Origin: a bacterium
GTDB taxonomy: Bacteria; Zhuqueibacterota; Zhuqueibacteria; Thermofontimicrobiales; Thermofontimicrobiaceae
Assembly: GCA_025453735.1 (NCBI GenBank)
Contig: JALOPY010000074.1
Coordinates: 1-16,833 of the forward strand
Reading direction: 5' to 3'
Length of the DNA stretch: 16,833 bases
The notes under the pieces are model-generated. The model did not search any database and was not told the DNA's origin. It saw nothing but the letters and a program-made list of their open reading frames with translations. The position numbers and the translations under genes are program-made. Within the stretch, counting starts at the first letter, position 1. Each line of letters begins with the position of its first letter. This document shows positions 1 to 7,410 of the stretch, one piece after another.

Positions 1-120
1 AAAAAATATGAAGAAGGGATGCGATATTCGAAATTTTGCATGGACCGGCTGAACCAGGCAGAACAAAAATTAAAGAAACTGGTTAAAACAGAGAACGGTT
101 TTCAACTGGATATTTTATAA
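1..120 (+). CDS. xseB: Exodeoxyribonuclease VII small subunit, 3' end only
   Basis: The first 39 codons read in frame 1 to a TAA stop at 118-120. The peptide contains YEEGMRYSKFC followed by LNQAEQKLKKLV, which matches the typical C-terminal half of XseB: a short helical protein with a YEEGMxLxKxC turn and a second amphipathic helix. XseB binds the large subunit XseA to form exonuclease VII, which degrades single-stranded DNA. The start and N-terminal helix lie outside the window, so length cannot be judged. Upstream xseA is expected but not visible. The family call rests on pattern memory over 39 residues; the helix-turn-helix spacing fits well. Confidence 0.8.
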   Translation, partial: KKYEEGMRYSKFCMDRLNQAEQKLKKLVKTENGFQLDIL

Positions 121-345
121 TTGTTCCTATACTCGTTAAGGTTTAGAATTTCAAGAAGAAATTTCCTAACAATGAGAAACAGAGCAAGCGGAGTTTAAAT
201 GGAGTTTTATAATGGCGCAATAATTCCTTAAAAAATTCTCCGTGAGTCTCCATTAGCTCGGTTACTCCTTGTAAGATTTTTTTGCTTTTTTTCCAATAGA
301 CTTTGAAATTACGATACAACGAGCAGATTACTGGAGATCGATGGT
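121..345. other. Intergenic region between xseB and nadK
   Basis: No convincing gene is present; the only ATG-started reading frames are about ten codons long. A broken inverted repeat is visible: GAGC at 182-185 and AATGGAG at 198-204 face CTCCATT at 248-254 and GCTC at 256-259. A T-rich run follows at about 276-292. This could be a degenerate terminator for the xseB transcript, but the loop is over 40 bases, so the assignment is weak. No clear -35/-10 pair was found for nadK. Confidence 0.4.
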
Positions 346-1218
346 ATGACTTTCGGTATCACGGGCAATACAACCAAAGACAGGCTGAAAGATGTTGTTC
401 CTGGTTTGCTGAACTGGTTACACCAAAAAAATATTGATTATATTCTCGATTCTGAGCTGGCAAAATTTCTAAAACTTGACCAGACGGAATCGCATGGAAA
501 ATTGGAATCAATCGCTCTCCGCTGTGAAATTATTTTGGCGTTCGGAGGCGATGGCACATTTCTCTCTGCTGCTCGAGCGGTTGGCGCTTCCAACGTTCCA
601 ATTTTGGGAATCAACCTCGGCAGAATGGGATTTTTAGCCGAAGTCACGATTGATGAAATCTATGAAAGTCTTGAAGATATTTTAGATGCGAAATATACAA
701 TTCTGGAACGAATGGTCATCGAAGCGGTTATTCAGCAAAAGGAAATGTGCCGCACGTTTTATGCGTTAAACGATATTGTGATCGATAGAGGAGGATTTAG
801 CCGGGTTTTTCGGATCGATGTGTTTATCGACGAGCTATTCCTCAATACATATTTGGGAGATGGGATCATTATAGCGACGCCAACCGGATCGACGGCATAT
901 TCGTTGTCAGCTAATGGTCCGATCCTGGATCCAACCCTAAGTTGTATGATTATCAATCCGATTTGCCCACACTCGCTGAGCGTCCGACCTGTCGTTATCC
1001 CGGATGATAGCAGAATCCGGATCGTCCCGTATGTGGAGGGAAAAATTATCACCATGAGCGTGGATGGTCAGGTGAGCCAGCAATTTTCCCGGGACAATGG
1101 GGCGGAAATCATCGTGCGAAAGGCACAACATAAAATCAGGTGGATTCGGCATACCAAACTGACTTTTTACGATCTGCTCCGAACCAAATTTAATTGGGGA
1201 ATCGATAAGCGGATGTAA
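346..1218 (+). CDS. nadK: NAD kinase
   Basis: This 290-residue protein phosphorylates NAD+ to NADP+ with ATP or polyphosphate and is the only route to NADP in most bacteria. The family signature is clear: GGDGT at residues 67-71, GINLGRMGFL at 88-97, the ND pair at 142-143 that contacts the ribose, the glycine-rich DGIIIATPTGSTAYSLSA stretch at 172-189, and NPICPHSLS at 204-212. Length is normal for the family (about 270-310). The ATG at 346 has GGAG at 333-336, nine bases upstream; an ATG at 341 is out of frame and stops at once. The gene lies 225 bases after xseB and about 37 bases before mutS, so it may be co-transcribed with mutS. Nothing is missing from the motifs. Confidence 0.96.
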   Translation: MTFGITGNTTKDRLKDVVPGLLNWLHQKNIDYILDSELAKFLKLDQTESHGKLESIALRCEIILAFGGDGTFLSAARAVGASNVPILGINLGRMGFLAEVTIDEIYESLEDILDAKYTILERMVIEAVIQQKEMCRTFYALNDIVIDRGGFSRVFRIDVFIDELFLNTYLGDGIIIATPTGSTAYSLSANGPILDPTLSCMIINPICPHSLSVRPVVIPDDSRIRIVPYVEGKIITMSVDGQVSQQFSRDNGAEIIVRKAQHKIRWIRHTKLTFYDLLRTKFNWGIDKRM

Positions 1219-1255
1219 CTTCTAAAAAATTTATTTGAATTGAGCACGTTTGACG

Positions 1256-3904
1256 ATGAAAGAAATTGAACCTTCAACTCCGCTCATGGAGCAATATTTG
1301 GCCATCAAGGCAAAGCATAAAAATGCCGTGCTGTTTTATCGGATGGGTGATTTCTATGAAATGTTCTATGAAGACGCCAAAATCGCTTCCGACGTTTTGG
1401 GCATAACGCTCACTTCCCGCGCCCATGGCAAGACCGCCAAAGTCCCATTAGCTGGATTCCCGTATCATGCGTTGGACACCTATCTCACCAAAATGATCAA
1501 GGCTGGCTTCCGGGTTGCGATCTGCGAGCAGGTGGAGGATCCGAAGAAAGCTAAGACCGTTGTCAAACGAGATGTCATTGAGATTGTTACTCCGGGGACT
1601 ACATTTTCCGAAGATATTTTAGTTTCCAATCGAAATAATTATCTGGTTTCGATATTTATAAAAAAGGAGACCTGCGGGCTGGCAGCGGCAGATGTTACAA
1701 CTGGCGAATTTTTTGTCACCGAATTCGCCAGGGAAAAGTTGCAAGAGCAACTGCTTTCCATCCAGCCGTCGGAGATATTGGTCGCTGAAACCCAAATGAG
1801 TTATATCAAAACCAATCTCGCACTCAGCCAGGATATTTTTATCACCAATCGGGATGATTGGATTTTCAGTCGGGATTATGGGTATGAAATTTTAATCGAT
1901 CAATTCAAAACCGCATCGCTCAAGGGTTTTGGCTGTGAAGACCTGGATGCCGGCATTGCCGCGGCTGGCGCGATCCTCAATTACTTGAAGGAAAATCAAA
2001 AGAACGAGCTCAGTCATATCTCGCAACTGCGGCGACGCTATGATTCCGATTATATGACGATCGATCCCACGACGCAGAAGAACCTGGAATTGGTGCAATC
2101 CCTGTCGCAACGAAATAATCGCGGCACCTTGCTGTCAGTGATCGATCAAACGCGAACCGCAATGGGCGGGCGTCGCTTGGTAAACTGGCTGTTAAATCCT
2201 TTGAATCAAATTCAGCCGATCAAGCTGCGACTTGACGCGGTCGAAGATTTTCTTGCGAAGGAAATCTTGCGGAAAAATCTACAAGAAATTTTGAGCCAAA
2301 TCGGTGATATGGAGCGCTTGATCTCAAAGATCACAACTGGCAGAGCCAACGCCCGCGACCTGATTGCATTAAAATCTGCCTTAAAATTAATACCGGATTT
2401 CAAATCACATCTTCTTGGAGCTGAATCTGAATACAGTCGCCGCATCCAGGAAAACCTGCACGAGATTAGCGAAGTCGTGGATGAAATCGAAACAGCAATC
2501 GTCGATGAGCCGCCGCTTGCGATGACAGAAGGTGGGCTGATTCGGCAAGGCTTTCATGCGGAATTGGACCGCCTGCGGGACATCGCGCACTCGGGCAAAG
2601 ACTGGATTGCTCGCCTTCAAAAAACCGAACGAGAGCGAACCGGAATTCCTTCATTGAAAGTCAGCTATAACAAAGTATTTGGCTATTACATCGAAATTAC
2701 GAAACCGCATCTCGCCAAAGTCCCCCAGGATTTTATTCGCAAACAAACCCTGGTGAATGCTGAACGATTTATTACGCCGGAACTCAAGGAATATGAAGAG
2801 CAGGTGCTTGGTGCGGAAGAAAAAATTATCGCTCTGGAATATGAATTGTTTGACCAGGTTCGAAATCTTGTTGCGCGCAACGTGAAAGAAATTCAACAAA
2901 ATGCCAGCCTGTTGGGCGAGCTGGATTGCCTCTTGAATTTTGCTGAGATCGCACGAGACAATAGCTATAGCAAGCCGAGCATTACGTCGAACGATGAAAT
3001 TATAATCAAGAACAGCCGACACCCGGTCGTTGAAAGGCTGCTGCCTCCTGGCGAATCGTTTGTTCCCAATGATGTCCAGTTGAATAATAACAGCGACCAG
3101 ATTCTCATTATCACGGGACCGAATATGGCGGGCAAATCGACCTATTTGCGCCAGGTTGGCTTGATCGTGTTGCTCGCACAGGTTGGTAGTTTCGTGCCTG
3201 CCAGCTCAGCAAAAATCGGACTGGTGGATAAAATTTTCACCCGAGTCGGCGCTTCGGATAATCTCGCTGCTGGAGAAAGCACTTTTTTGATGGAGATGAA
3301 TGAAACTGCCAATATTCTGAATAACGCGACGCCGAAAAGCCTGATCCTGCTCGATGAGATCGGCAGGGGCACCAGCACTTTCGATGGACTTTCCATCGCC
3401 TGGTCGGTGGCAGAATATCTCCACAACACATCCGAAATCGCGGCGAAAACTTTATTTGCAACCCACTATCATGAATTAACGGAACTTGAATTGATTCTGC
3501 CTCGTGTAAAAAACTACAATGTCGCGGTTAAAGAGTGGGGGGATAAGGTAATATTTTTACGGAAAATCCTCCCTGGTGGCTGCGACCATAGTTATGGCAT
3601 TCAGGTTGCGCAATTGGCGGGTCTTCCGGCACGGGTCATCGAGCGGGCAAAAGAAGTGCTCTCCAATCTTGAAGCCGATGAGCTCGCACCCGATGAAAGA
3701 CCAAGACTGGCGCGGCATGATGTAGATGATTGGCAAAAAACGCCGATTGCTCAGCTCGATCTTTTTGCCAGGCAGGAATTGCAAATCCGACTAAAATTGG
3801 AAAATATCGACGTTAATAAACTAACGCCGCTGGACGCGTTGAACAAATTGCATGAGTTAATCCAAATAATTGATCAGAAAAATCAGGTCCTAATAGAGAG
3901 ATAG
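1256..3904 (+). CDS. mutS: DNA mismatch repair protein MutS
   Basis: MutS recognises mispaired or looped bases and, using ATP, recruits MutL. The protein is 882 residues from the ATG at 1256, close to the usual 850-880. The mismatch-reading Phe-x-Glu lies at F33-E35 within GDFYEMF. The lever and clamp region fills the middle; LKVSYNKVFGYYIEITK is typical of domain III/IV. The ATPase has Walker A GPNMAGKST at 621-629, Walker B LILLDE at 696-701 followed by GRGTST, and the ATHYHELTELE segment. The C-terminus has QLDLF and TPLDALNKLHEL, as in bacterial MutS1 rather than MutS2. An in-frame TTG at 1250 would add two residues; neither start has a strong ribosome site, and ATG with MKEIEPSTPLMEQYL is the more usual beginning. 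The gene ends three bases before the next one. Confidence 0.97.
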   Translation: MKEIEPSTPLMEQYLAIKAKHKNAVLFYRMGDFYEMFYEDAKIASDVLGITLTSRAHGKTAKVPLAGFPYHALDTYLTKMIKAGFRVAICEQVEDPKKAKTVVKRDVIEIVTPGTTFSEDILVSNRNNYLVSIFIKKETCGLAAADVTTGEFFVTEFAREKLQEQLLSIQPSEILVAETQMSYIKTNLALSQDIFITNRDDWIFSRDYGYEILIDQFKTASLKGFGCEDLDAGIAAAGAILNYLKENQKNELSHISQLRRRYDSDYMTIDPTTQKNLELVQSLSQRNNRGTLLSVIDQTRTAMGGRRLVNWLLNPLNQIQPIKLRLDAVEDFLAKEILRKNLQEILSQIGDMERLISKITTGRANARDLIALKSALKLIPDFKSHLLGAESEYSRRIQENLHEISEVVDEIETAIVDEPPLAMTEGGLIRQGFHAELDRLRDIAHSGKDWIARLQKTERERTGIPSLKVSYNKVFGYYIEITKPHLAKVPQDFIRKQTLVNAERFITPELKEYEEQVLGAEEKIIALEYELFDQVRNLVARNVKEIQQNASLLGELDCLLNFAEIARDNSYSKPSITSNDEIIIKNSRHPVVERLLPPGESFVPNDVQLNNNSDQILIITGPNMAGKSTYLRQVGLIVLLAQVGSFVPASSAKIGLVDKIFTRVGASDNLAAGESTFLMEMNETANILNNATPKSLILLDEIGRGTSTFDGLSIAWSVAEYLHNTSEIAAKTLFATHYHELTELELILPRVKNYNVAVKEWGDKVIFLRKILPGGCDHSYGIQVAQLAGLPARVIERAKEVLSNLEADELAPDERPRLARHDVDDWQKTPIAQLDLFARQELQIRLKLENIDVNKLTPLDALNKLHELIQIIDQKNQVLIER

Positions 3905-3907
3905 ATT

Positions 3908-4966
3908 ATGCGCATACTGAGATTGACAGCGATGGTGTTAATTGGTCTCACCTTTATAATAAAGGATGGGTACGGTGGAAAAATAGTAACAGCAAAATAT
4001 GCCGGCGAATTTATTGCAACTGGCGTCGGCGCCAGGGCATTAGGTATGGGGGGGACGTTTGTGGCGATTTCTGAAGATATTACCGCCGGGTACTGGAATC
4101 CTTCAGCGTTAGCCAAAATTCAATATCCTCAGATTGCCGCCATGCATGCCCAGCGATTTGCTGGGATTGTGAATTATAATTATGGGGCAATCGCCCTGCC
4201 AATTGGCAACAAAAGCAGCATCGCGGTTTCGTTGATCCGCCTGGGCGTCGATGATATTCCCAATACCACCGAAGCATTGCTCGATTACGGAGCGGATGGA
4301 ATTCCCGGCACGGGTGATCTGGGCGAGGGCAATGGCAAAATCGACGACAACGAGCGACTTGATCCGAACAAAGTCTTCTACTTCAATTCAGCCGAATATG
4401 CATTTTACGTGAGTTATGGCATCCGGAAGAGTGAGCGATTTTATTACGGCGGCAATGTCAAACTCATTCGCAAGGGAATTGGCGAGAACTCGGCTTATGG
4501 CATGGGTTTTGATTTTTCATGCTTGTGGCAGCCCTATTCGCATCTCAACATTGGAGCAAATTTGCAGGATGTGACAACTACATTATTAGTCTGGGACACA
4601 GGCAGAAAGGAAGCGATCACCCCGACGGCTAAAATCGGTGCTGCTTATATCTGGGAATCTCCCAAAATCATGGGACAACTCATTCCCGCATTTGATATGG
4701 ACGTTCGATTTGAAAACCGAAGATATTCCGCTCAATATAACCTGGGGAGCGTCAGCTTTGATCTGCATGCTGGCATGGAATATCGGTTCAAACAGCTGCT
4801 GGCATTTCGGACTGGCCTGGATACCGGTCGTTTCACAGCCGGATTTGGCATTAAATTGCCGAAGCTAAATATCGATTATGCGTTCCTCCGGCATTATGAC
4901 CTCGGCGACACCCATCGCATCTCGCTCATTTTGACTATTGAGGAGAATAAATTTAAGCGACGCTGA
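3908..4966 (+). CDS. PorV/PorQ-like (UPF0164-type) outer-membrane beta-barrel protein
   Basis: This 352-residue protein begins with a basic-then-hydrophobic stretch (MRILR, then residues 6-18), a likely export signal, although K19-D20 make the cleavage site unclear. Residues 41-67 hold GARALGMGGTFVAISED and WNPSAL, the hallmark N-terminal segment of the PorV/PorQ/UPF0164 family of FadL-like barrels. Later segments alternate polar and aromatic residues (for example YAFYVSYGIR, FYYGGNVKLI, AAYIWESP, FTAGFGIKLP) as expected of membrane beta strands. A loop at 126-152 is rich in Asp, Gly and Asn (D126, D130, D137, N142, D146, D147) and resembles calcium-binding linkers. In Bacteroidota, PorV works with type IX secretion; whether this paralogue does is unknown. 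The start is three bases after the mutS stop with a GAGAG-like site at 3897-3901, so it is probably translated from the mutS message. The substrate is unknown. Confidence 0.8.
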   Translation: MRILRLTAMVLIGLTFIIKDGYGGKIVTAKYAGEFIATGVGARALGMGGTFVAISEDITAGYWNPSALAKIQYPQIAAMHAQRFAGIVNYNYGAIALPIGNKSSIAVSLIRLGVDDIPNTTEALLDYGADGIPGTGDLGEGNGKIDDNERLDPNKVFYFNSAEYAFYVSYGIRKSERFYYGGNVKLIRKGIGENSAYGMGFDFSCLWQPYSHLNIGANLQDVTTTLLVWDTGRKEAITPTAKIGAAYIWESPKIMGQLIPAFDMDVRFENRRYSAQYNLGSVSFDLHAGMEYRFKQLLAFRTGLDTGRFTAGFGIKLPKLNIDYAFLRHYDLGDTHRISLILTIEENKFKRR

Positions 4967-5113
4967 TTCCTATTCTAAACAGAAAGTGCAAGAAAATCGC
5001 CCATTCAATTTCTGGCAGATGTGAAAACAGTTATAATATGAGGAAGCTTTAAAATAATCGCCAATAACGGATTTTATGAAGTAATTTCAAAATTAGGGGC
5101 GTTGAAAAATATC

Positions 5114-5136
5114 GCCACAATATATTGTGGCACAAT
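5114..5136. repeat. Perfect 18-base palindrome extended to three CACAAT half-sites
   Basis: Positions 5114-5131 (GCCACAATATATTGTGGC) are a perfect palindrome. CACAAT occurs at 5116-5121, inverted as ATTGTG at 5124-5129, and again at 5131-5136. The arrangement could be an operator for a dimeric DNA-binding protein or the first of two tandem hairpins at the end of the upstream transcript. It lies about 90 bases ahead of the yicC promoter and before the terminator, which fits an RNA 3'-end role at least as well as an operator. Confidence 0.45.
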
Positions 5137-5176
5137 CAGGAAAAGGTCTTATTAAAGACCTTTTTATTTATCCTGA
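5136..5176 (+). terminator. Rho-independent terminator after the barrel gene
   Basis: AAAAGGTCTT at 5141-5150 pairs perfectly with AAGACCTTTT at 5155-5164 across a four-base loop (ATTA), followed by more T and A to 5170. An outer pair TCAGGA (5136-5141) and TCCTGA (5171-5176) can close the structure further. The A-run before and T-run after allow termination from either strand. Confidence 0.85.
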
Positions 5177-5222
5177 CAGGGGTAACTATTTAAAAAAAAA
5201 AGAAAAACAATGAAAAAAATGT

Positions 5223-5251
5223 TTGACAAATTCAAAAAAATTTTGTATACT
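5223..5251 (+). promoter_or_regulatory. Sigma70-type promoter for the yicC operon
   Basis: TTGACA at 5223-5228 is a perfect -35 hexamer and TATACT at 5246-5251 is a near-perfect -10, separated by exactly 17 bases. An A-rich segment at 5190-5220 could act as an UP element. The start of transcription is expected near 5258, giving a leader of about 47 bases before yicC. Confidence 0.85.
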
Positions 5252-5304
5252 CTAAGTCAATTTAAACTTGTTAGTTATTATTGATTATTGAAAATGGCGG
5301 AAAT

Positions 5305-6186
5305 ATGATTACAAGTATGACTGGATTTGGTCGTGGTGAGTTGAGAAAAAATGGTTATGAGATTGCGACGGAAATACGATCAGTAAACAATCGATTTTTA
5401 GATTTGCAATTGAAGCTTCCGAAAAGCTATTCGCATCTTGAAAATGAAGTGAAGACGCTGGTGCGAAACTATGTCAATCGAGGGCGAGTCAATGTTTTCG
5501 TCAGTTTGAAAAGCAATGACGAGAATAACGGTTCCGGGCTCACGATAAATTTGGAGCCAGCCAGGGTTTACTGGAAGCTCATCAAACGATTGAAAAAAGA
5601 GCTGAAAATTCCTGGTAAAGTTAAATTTGATCATTTGCTGCACTTCACTGATGTTTTTGCTTATGAAGAAGATAGCGGCTTCAATCAGGAACTCTGGGAA
5701 ATGATCGAACAGACTTTGACGACCGCGCTGGAAAATTTGCAGCAGATGCGAAAACAGGAAGGGGCAGAATTGGCAAACGATTTGATTGCCCGAATCAGTG
5801 CCTTAGATGAGAGGATACTTGAAATCGAGAAAATTTCAAAACAACGCACGGGCGATGACCTGGCAAAATTGCGGGAGCGAGTGAAAGAGATTTTGTCGAA
5901 TGGTGAATTTGAAGAATCGCGCCTGGACATGGAAATCGCTCTGATGGTCAATCGAATGGATGTTACGGAAGAATGTGTGCGATTTCATAGTCACAATAAA
6001 ATGTTTTTAGATATGTTTCAATTTGAAGAGGCAGCCGGGCGCAAGATGAATTTTCTGCTGCAGGAGATGACGCGCGAGGCAAATACAATTGGCGCAAAAG
6101 CCAATCACGCTGATATTGCACACCTGGTTGTCGATATTAAAGAAGAGATCGAGAAGATCAGGGAACAGGTTCAAAATATTGAATAA
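5305..6186 (+). CDS. yicC: YicC/YloC family endoribonuclease
   Basis: The 293-residue protein begins MITSMTGFGRGE, the family's standard N-terminus, and carries VNNRFLDLQLKLP (YicC-like N domain). The C-terminal DUF1732 domain shows NRMDVTEECVRFHSH, then GRKMNFLLQEMTREANTIGAK and a final EEIEKIREQVQNIE. Family members are hexameric endoribonucleases; E. coli YicC has been linked to small-RNA turnover. An in-frame TTG at 5281 would add eight residues, but the conserved start is the ATG at 5305, preceded by GGCGGAA at 5296-5302. It is first in a cluster with remA, gmk, rpoZ and coaBC, a widely conserved order. Confidence 0.94.
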   Translation: MITSMTGFGRGELRKNGYEIATEIRSVNNRFLDLQLKLPKSYSHLENEVKTLVRNYVNRGRVNVFVSLKSNDENNGSGLTINLEPARVYWKLIKRLKKELKIPGKVKFDHLLHFTDVFAYEEDSGFNQELWEMIEQTLTTALENLQQMRKQEGAELANDLIARISALDERILEIEKISKQRTGDDLAKLRERVKEILSNGEFEESRLDMEIALMVNRMDVTEECVRFHSHNKMFLDMFQFEEAAGRKMNFLLQEMTREANTIGAKANHADIAHLVVDIKEEIEKIREQVQNIE

Positions 6187-6214
6187 CTGAAAATAAAAAA
6201 GGGCGCTGAACAAG

Positions 6215-6481
6215 ATGATTAGTATCGGTTATCGAAATTACATTGCAAAGCATCGCATTATTTCCGTGATCTCGCCAGTTTCCCGGCCAACGAAAAATAT
6301 GATTAACGGAGCTCGTGAGGCTGGCAGGCTGGTTGATGCGACAATGGGAAAAAAAACAAAATGTGTCATCATTACGGATAGCAACCATGTCATTCTATCA
6401 GCCAATTCGCCTGATACAATCGTTCATCGCATCCAGGTTGCGAGCAAAAAGCCGATTCAATCCGAGGAAGAGCATTTATAA
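6215..6481 (+). CDS. remA: RemA-like regulator (DUF370)
   Basis: This 88-residue protein matches the DUF370 family: ISIGYRNYI near the start, IISVISPVSRPTKNMI at about 15-30, AREAGRLVDATMGKKTK at 33-49, and CVIITDSNHVILSANSPDTI. In Bacillus subtilis RemA is a ring-forming DNA-binding activator of matrix genes and osmoprotectant synthesis; in outer-membrane bacteria its targets are not established. The start at 6215 has AAAGGG at 6198-6203. It sits 28 bases after yicC and three bases before gmk. A role here beyond DNA binding is inference. Confidence 0.9.
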   Translation: MISIGYRNYIAKHRIISVISPVSRPTKNMINGAREAGRLVDATMGKKTKCVIITDSNHVILSANSPDTIVHRIQVASKKPIQSEEEHL

Positions 6482-6484
6482 TTT

Positions 6485-7075
6485 ATGAAAGGATTGCTCG
6501 TTATTTTATCGTCACCTTCTGGTGGCGGAAAAACTTCGGTCATTCACAGGATAATAGAAAAATGCGACGGGAATTTCGTATATTCAATATCCGCAACAAC
6601 CAGGCAGCCGCGTCCTGGAGAGAAAAATGGCAAAGATTATTTTTTCCTGACCCAGCAGGAGTTCGAAGATAATATAAAAAAAGATTTACTTTTGGAATGG
6701 GAACAAGTTCATGGGTATTGGTATGGTACGCCGAAATCCTACGTCGAACAAGCCATAGCTGCTGGAAAATTTGTTCTTTTGGATATCGATGTCAATGGAG
6801 CGCTGCAAATCGCTCAGAAATTTCCACATAATACGCTGACGATTTTTGTTGCGCCGCCTTCGCTGGATGAGTTGATTCAGCGGTTGCGCAACCGAAAAAC
6901 AGAATCAGACAATGAGATTGATAGGCGCCTAAAGCGGATTCCACTGGAAATGGAGCAATCGAAACGGTTTGATTATGTCGTTATTAATGAAAAATTAGAA
7001 AACACAGTTGCAGAAATTGTCAAAATAGTTCAGGCAAATCAGAAGAAAAACCTGGTTTCAGATCATTTAGAATAA
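6485..7075 (+). CDS. gmk: Guanylate kinase
   Basis: Guanylate kinase converts GMP and ATP to GDP and ADP, feeding GTP, dGTP and ppGpp synthesis. The 196-residue protein has P-loop SPSGGGKT at residues 10-17, a slight variant of the commoner GPSGAGKS/T. The GMP-binding segment has TTRQPRPGE at 38-46 and GKDYFF at 49-54; the core has LLDIDVNGA and the lid region carries RLRNRKTE. Length is normal (about 190-210). The ATG at 6485 is three bases after remA; the GAGGAAGAG at 6464-6472 inside remA may serve as the ribosome site. The product links naturally to the rel gene further downstream. Confidence 0.96.
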   Translation: MKGLLVILSSPSGGGKTSVIHRIIEKCDGNFVYSISATTRQPRPGEKNGKDYFFLTQQEFEDNIKKDLLLEWEQVHGYWYGTPKSYVEQAIAAGKFVLLDIDVNGALQIAQKFPHNTLTIFVAPPSLDELIQRLRNRKTESDNEIDRRLKRIPLEMEQSKRFDYVVINEKLENTVAEIVKIVQANQKKNLVSDHLE

Positions 7076-7096
7076 ATTTTTTGGAGGTTCAAAAAG

Positions 7097-7408
7097 ATGT
7101 CAAGCACATTACAATTGACTGAGTTAGTAAAAGGTTGTGAAAATATTTATGAAGCAATCGTGATTATTTCCAAACGAGCCAAACAGATCAATGAGGAACA
7201 GAAACGCATTATCGAAGTCGAGACAATTATGGATGATTCAATCGATAATTATGATGATGAAGAAGAAGAAATCGAAGAAGTGAGCGAAGTCGAACGAAAG
7301 ATTATCAAACTGCCAAAACCAACCGAGATGGCAATTCAGGAAATGTTGTCAGGAAAGATCCAATGGGATTACGGCATTGAGAAAAACCTTGAGGAACGCG
7401 ATAATTAA
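7097..7408 (+). CDS. rpoZ: RNA polymerase omega subunit
   Basis: Omega assists assembly of RNA polymerase by clasping beta-prime and is the site of one ppGpp pocket in some bacteria. The 103-residue protein has the family core ENIYEAIVIISKRAKQIN at residues 15-32, with the conserved N-x-Y-EA and KRA-x-x-IN pattern. A strongly acidic stretch follows (residues 46-66, with DDEEEEIEE), then KPTEMAIQEMLSGKI at 74-88, resembling the second conserved helix. GGAGG at 7083-7087 is a strong ribosome site nine bases before the ATG. Position between gmk and coaBC is the standard context and supports the call more than the short sequence alone. Confidence 0.9.
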   Translation: MSSTLQLTELVKGCENIYEAIVIISKRAKQINEEQKRIIEVETIMDDSIDNYDDEEEEIEEVSEVERKIIKLPKPTEMAIQEMLSGKIQWDYGIEKNLEERDN

Positions 7409-7410
7409 TC

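Larger units (their letters stand above)
4967..5304. other. Intergenic regulatory region between the barrel gene and yicC
   Basis: This 338-base gap holds no credible gene. Positions 4967-5110 show nothing recognisable. It then contains a dyad array (5114-5136), an intrinsic terminator (5136-5176), an A-rich stretch (5190-5220) and a strong promoter (5223-5251), each listed separately. The order terminator-then-promoter marks the boundary between the nadK-mutS transcript and the yicC operon. Confidence 0.8.

Noticed and set aside
198..292. Possible terminator between xseB and nadK
   Set aside because: The paired arms are short, interrupted and more than 40 bases apart; kept only as a remark in the intergenic entry.
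1250..1255. TTG start for mutS adding two residues
   Set aside because: The ATG at 1256 gives the usual N-terminus and no ribosome site favours the TTG.
2651..3022. 123-codon minus-strand reading frame inside mutS
   Set aside because: It lies opposite conserved MutS core sequence and shows no domain or ribosome site.
3951..3965. CCTTTAT-A-ATAAAGG near-palindrome sharing the loop motif of the REPIN-like element
   Set aside because: It lies inside the signal-peptide coding region of the barrel gene, lacks the GGAG foot and stem, and is explained by the codons used.
7226..7294. Acidic run in the omega subunit as a separate gene or fusion
   Set aside because: The frame continues into the second conserved omega-like helix and total length is normal, so it is a linker rather than a fusion.
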